A stretch of DNA of 64,000 nt from Porphyromonadaceae bacterium (GTDB taxonomy: Bacteria; Bacteroidota; Bacteroidia; Bacteroidales; UBA12481). This document shows positions 62,629 to 64,000 of this stretch, one piece after another (within the stretch, counting starts at the first letter, position 1; every line of letters starts with the position of its first letter). The stretch lies in NCBI GenBank assembly GCA_007280905.1, contig QYQM01000008.1:48907-112906 (forward strand), read 5' to 3'. The position numbers and the translations under genes are program-made. Under the pieces are notes generated by a model. It saw nothing but the letters and a program-made list of their open reading frames with translations. It had not been told where the DNA came from and made no database searches.

Positions 62629-64000
62629 TTATTGATACGGCAAGCCCATTTTTTCAAACAATTGCCTGGTTCGCGGGTCTTTTTTAAGTTCCGGGAAGAG
62701 CCGGGTAAAATATTTAAAATATAACATAAACCCCTCATGCTTTTCTATTGCCTTTTCAAAATATTGAAATGCATGATCAAATTCTCCCAGTGCCATATAA
62801 ACTTGGCCCATTTCATAATTACCTACCCATTGGGTGCTTCTCAGGTTTTCCATTTTTCTGAGCACCTCCCGTGCCTTTACTTGTTCTCCCATAAGTACAT
62901 ATAGAAGAGCCAGATAACGCAATGTCAAGGAGGTGCAATTTTGACGAACCGCTATTTCAATTTCAGGAAAAGCTTCTTCGTATCTCTTTAAATACATCAA
63001 CCCACGTCCAATATGATTATGTCCGCCCCAGAAATTGGGTTCCAATTCAACTAACCTCTTTCCATATTCAATTTCCTTTTCATAATCTCCTGCCATCCAA
63101 TATATATTTGTTACATTATAATTAATCGATGGAGAAAAGGGATCAAGACTTTTTGCGATTGATCCTTGTTTTAACGCTTCTGTATAATTGCCAAGAAACC
63201 CCAGGCATACGGCATATTGCACATGTGCCTCAGCTAGGTTGGGGTTCAGTTCGATAGCTTTTTTTAATTCAATAGTTGCCGCTGCAAAATCCCATTCATT
63301 AAGCATTTTTATACTGCCCATTGTTGAATGGCTTTCAGCAATTTCGTCGTCTAACTGAAGGCTATGCTGAATTGCCTGCTTCATTTGTGGAAGACACTTT
63401 TCCGGCGGGAGATAATTAAAGATCCATAAAGACAAATAGCTGGATGCCACACCGGCATAGGCTAATGCATAGTCAGGCTCCATTTTGATTGCAGCCTTGA
63501 AATAATCAATCGCCTTGTTGCAGTTATCTGCCCCTTCATACTTATTGAGATAAAATCGTCCCTGAAGATATAGTTTATATGCTTCGGGGTTATTGGTGTA
63601 CTTTTTAAGTACTGCATTCTTCACCGTTCCTAATAACTTGATTTTAATGGCATTCAGGATGGCCAGGGATATGTCATCCTGCAGATCAAAGATGTTTTCC
63701 TCCTGCCGGTCATATTTCTCAGACCATAAAGGATATCCATCGGAAACCTTGATAAGCTGTACCGTTATTCGAATTGTTTTTCCGGATTTTCTTATACTGC
63801 CTTCCAGGATATGATTCACACCTAGTTGCCCGCCTATCTTGCGCAGGTCCAGATTTTACCCCTTAAATGTAAAAGAAGAAGTGCGCCCCGCCACTTTTAA
63901 TCCGGGTACCTGGGCCAGCTTGATAATGATATCGTCGCTGACTCCATCACTGAAAAACTCCTGTTCCGGATCATTGCTCATGTTTGCAAATGGGAGCACA
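62629..64000 (-). pseudogene. TPR regulator/cyclase-type protein gene with in-frame TAA (5' end beyond window)
   Basis: The gene enters from the right edge. Its first visible part (63999 down to about 63859) reads VLPFANMSNDPEQEFFSDG ... LAQVPGLKVAGRTSSFTFKG, the usual start of TolB-like/TPR proteins found with adenylate-cyclase or CadC-type domains. The next codon is TAA (63856-63858), after which the same frame continues NLDLRKIGGQLGVNHILEGS and then about ten tetratricopeptide units (396 residues from GTG 63819). Relatives have Lys at the stop position (AAA to TAA). A GTG start at 63819 could yield the TPR part alone. An error in the sequence is also possible. Confidence 0.72.

Overview
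The window looks like chromosomal DNA from an anaerobic, fermentative and probably proteolytic member of the Bacteroidetes (order Bacteroidales or a close relative). The evidence is the gene set (an S46 dipeptidyl-peptidase, a carboxyl-terminal type IX secretion signal, a TonB receptor with a CarboxypepD-like front domain, DUF3467 next to rpoC, and a yicC-gmk-nadD cluster). Several promoters also fit the Bacteroidetes pattern TTTG, about 19-22 bases, then TAnnTTTG, and Shine-Dalgarno sites are few. The species cannot be named from the sequence.

Layout. 1-3.4 kb: 3' part of rpoC and a DUF3467 gene, closed by a terminator. 3.4-7.1 kb: etfB, etfA and a long acyl-CoA dehydrogenase, followed by a tight housekeeping run to 12.1 kb (DUF2520 Rossmann protein, KdsC-like phosphatase, UbiA-type prenyltransferase, Maf, DPP11-like peptidase). 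12.3-18.8 kb: a membrane GAF histidine kinase, a trimeric NAD-linked [FeFe] hydrogenase hydCBA, and the redox repressor gene rex. 18.8-26.7 kb: a minus-strand operon (type IX cargo lipoprotein, then a NitT/TauT-type ABC importer), divergent from a TM1266-type hydrogenase regulator gene that overlaps a TonB receptor gene. 27-29 kb: an RloA/RloB-like ATPase-TOPRIM pair in which rloB carries an in-frame stop. 29-38.8 kb: an M14 peptidase, then an ADP-forming acyl-CoA synthetase, flavodoxin, aminotransferase and four-subunit 2-oxoacid:ferredoxin oxidoreductase. 39-43 kb: SDR, VOC protein, nadD, gmk and yicC. 43-64 kb: a huge alpha-2-macroglobulin-like protein, tryptophanase, an outer-membrane DUF3078 protein, a second UbiA prenyltransferase, a HAD phosphatase, pheT with a putative attenuated leader, an M28 peptidase, htpG, a small beta-barrel protein, and a TPR protein broken by a stop codon at the window edge.

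How it fits together. Peptidases (S46, M14, M28) and tryptophanase supply and break down amino acids. The aminotransferase, 2-oxoacid:ferredoxin oxidoreductase and ADP-forming synthetase can turn 2-oxoacids into organic acids with ATP gain. The ETF/acyl-CoA dehydrogenase handles acyl-CoA redox steps. The hydrogenase can discharge NADH as H2, and Rex would sense NADH/NAD.

The most interesting point is a pair of Rex-type palindromes: one before hydCBA and a perfect one before the TM1266-TonB receptor operon. These suggest that an uptake system of unknown substrate is wired into hydrogenase and redox control. Other points are a short HydB without the usual extra Fe-S domains, a Cys-to-Ser change in the first H-cluster motif of HydA with a new Cys 21 residues on, a promoter-leader-terminator arrangement before pheT, and several dispersed repeat families, some of which supply the stop codons of genes.
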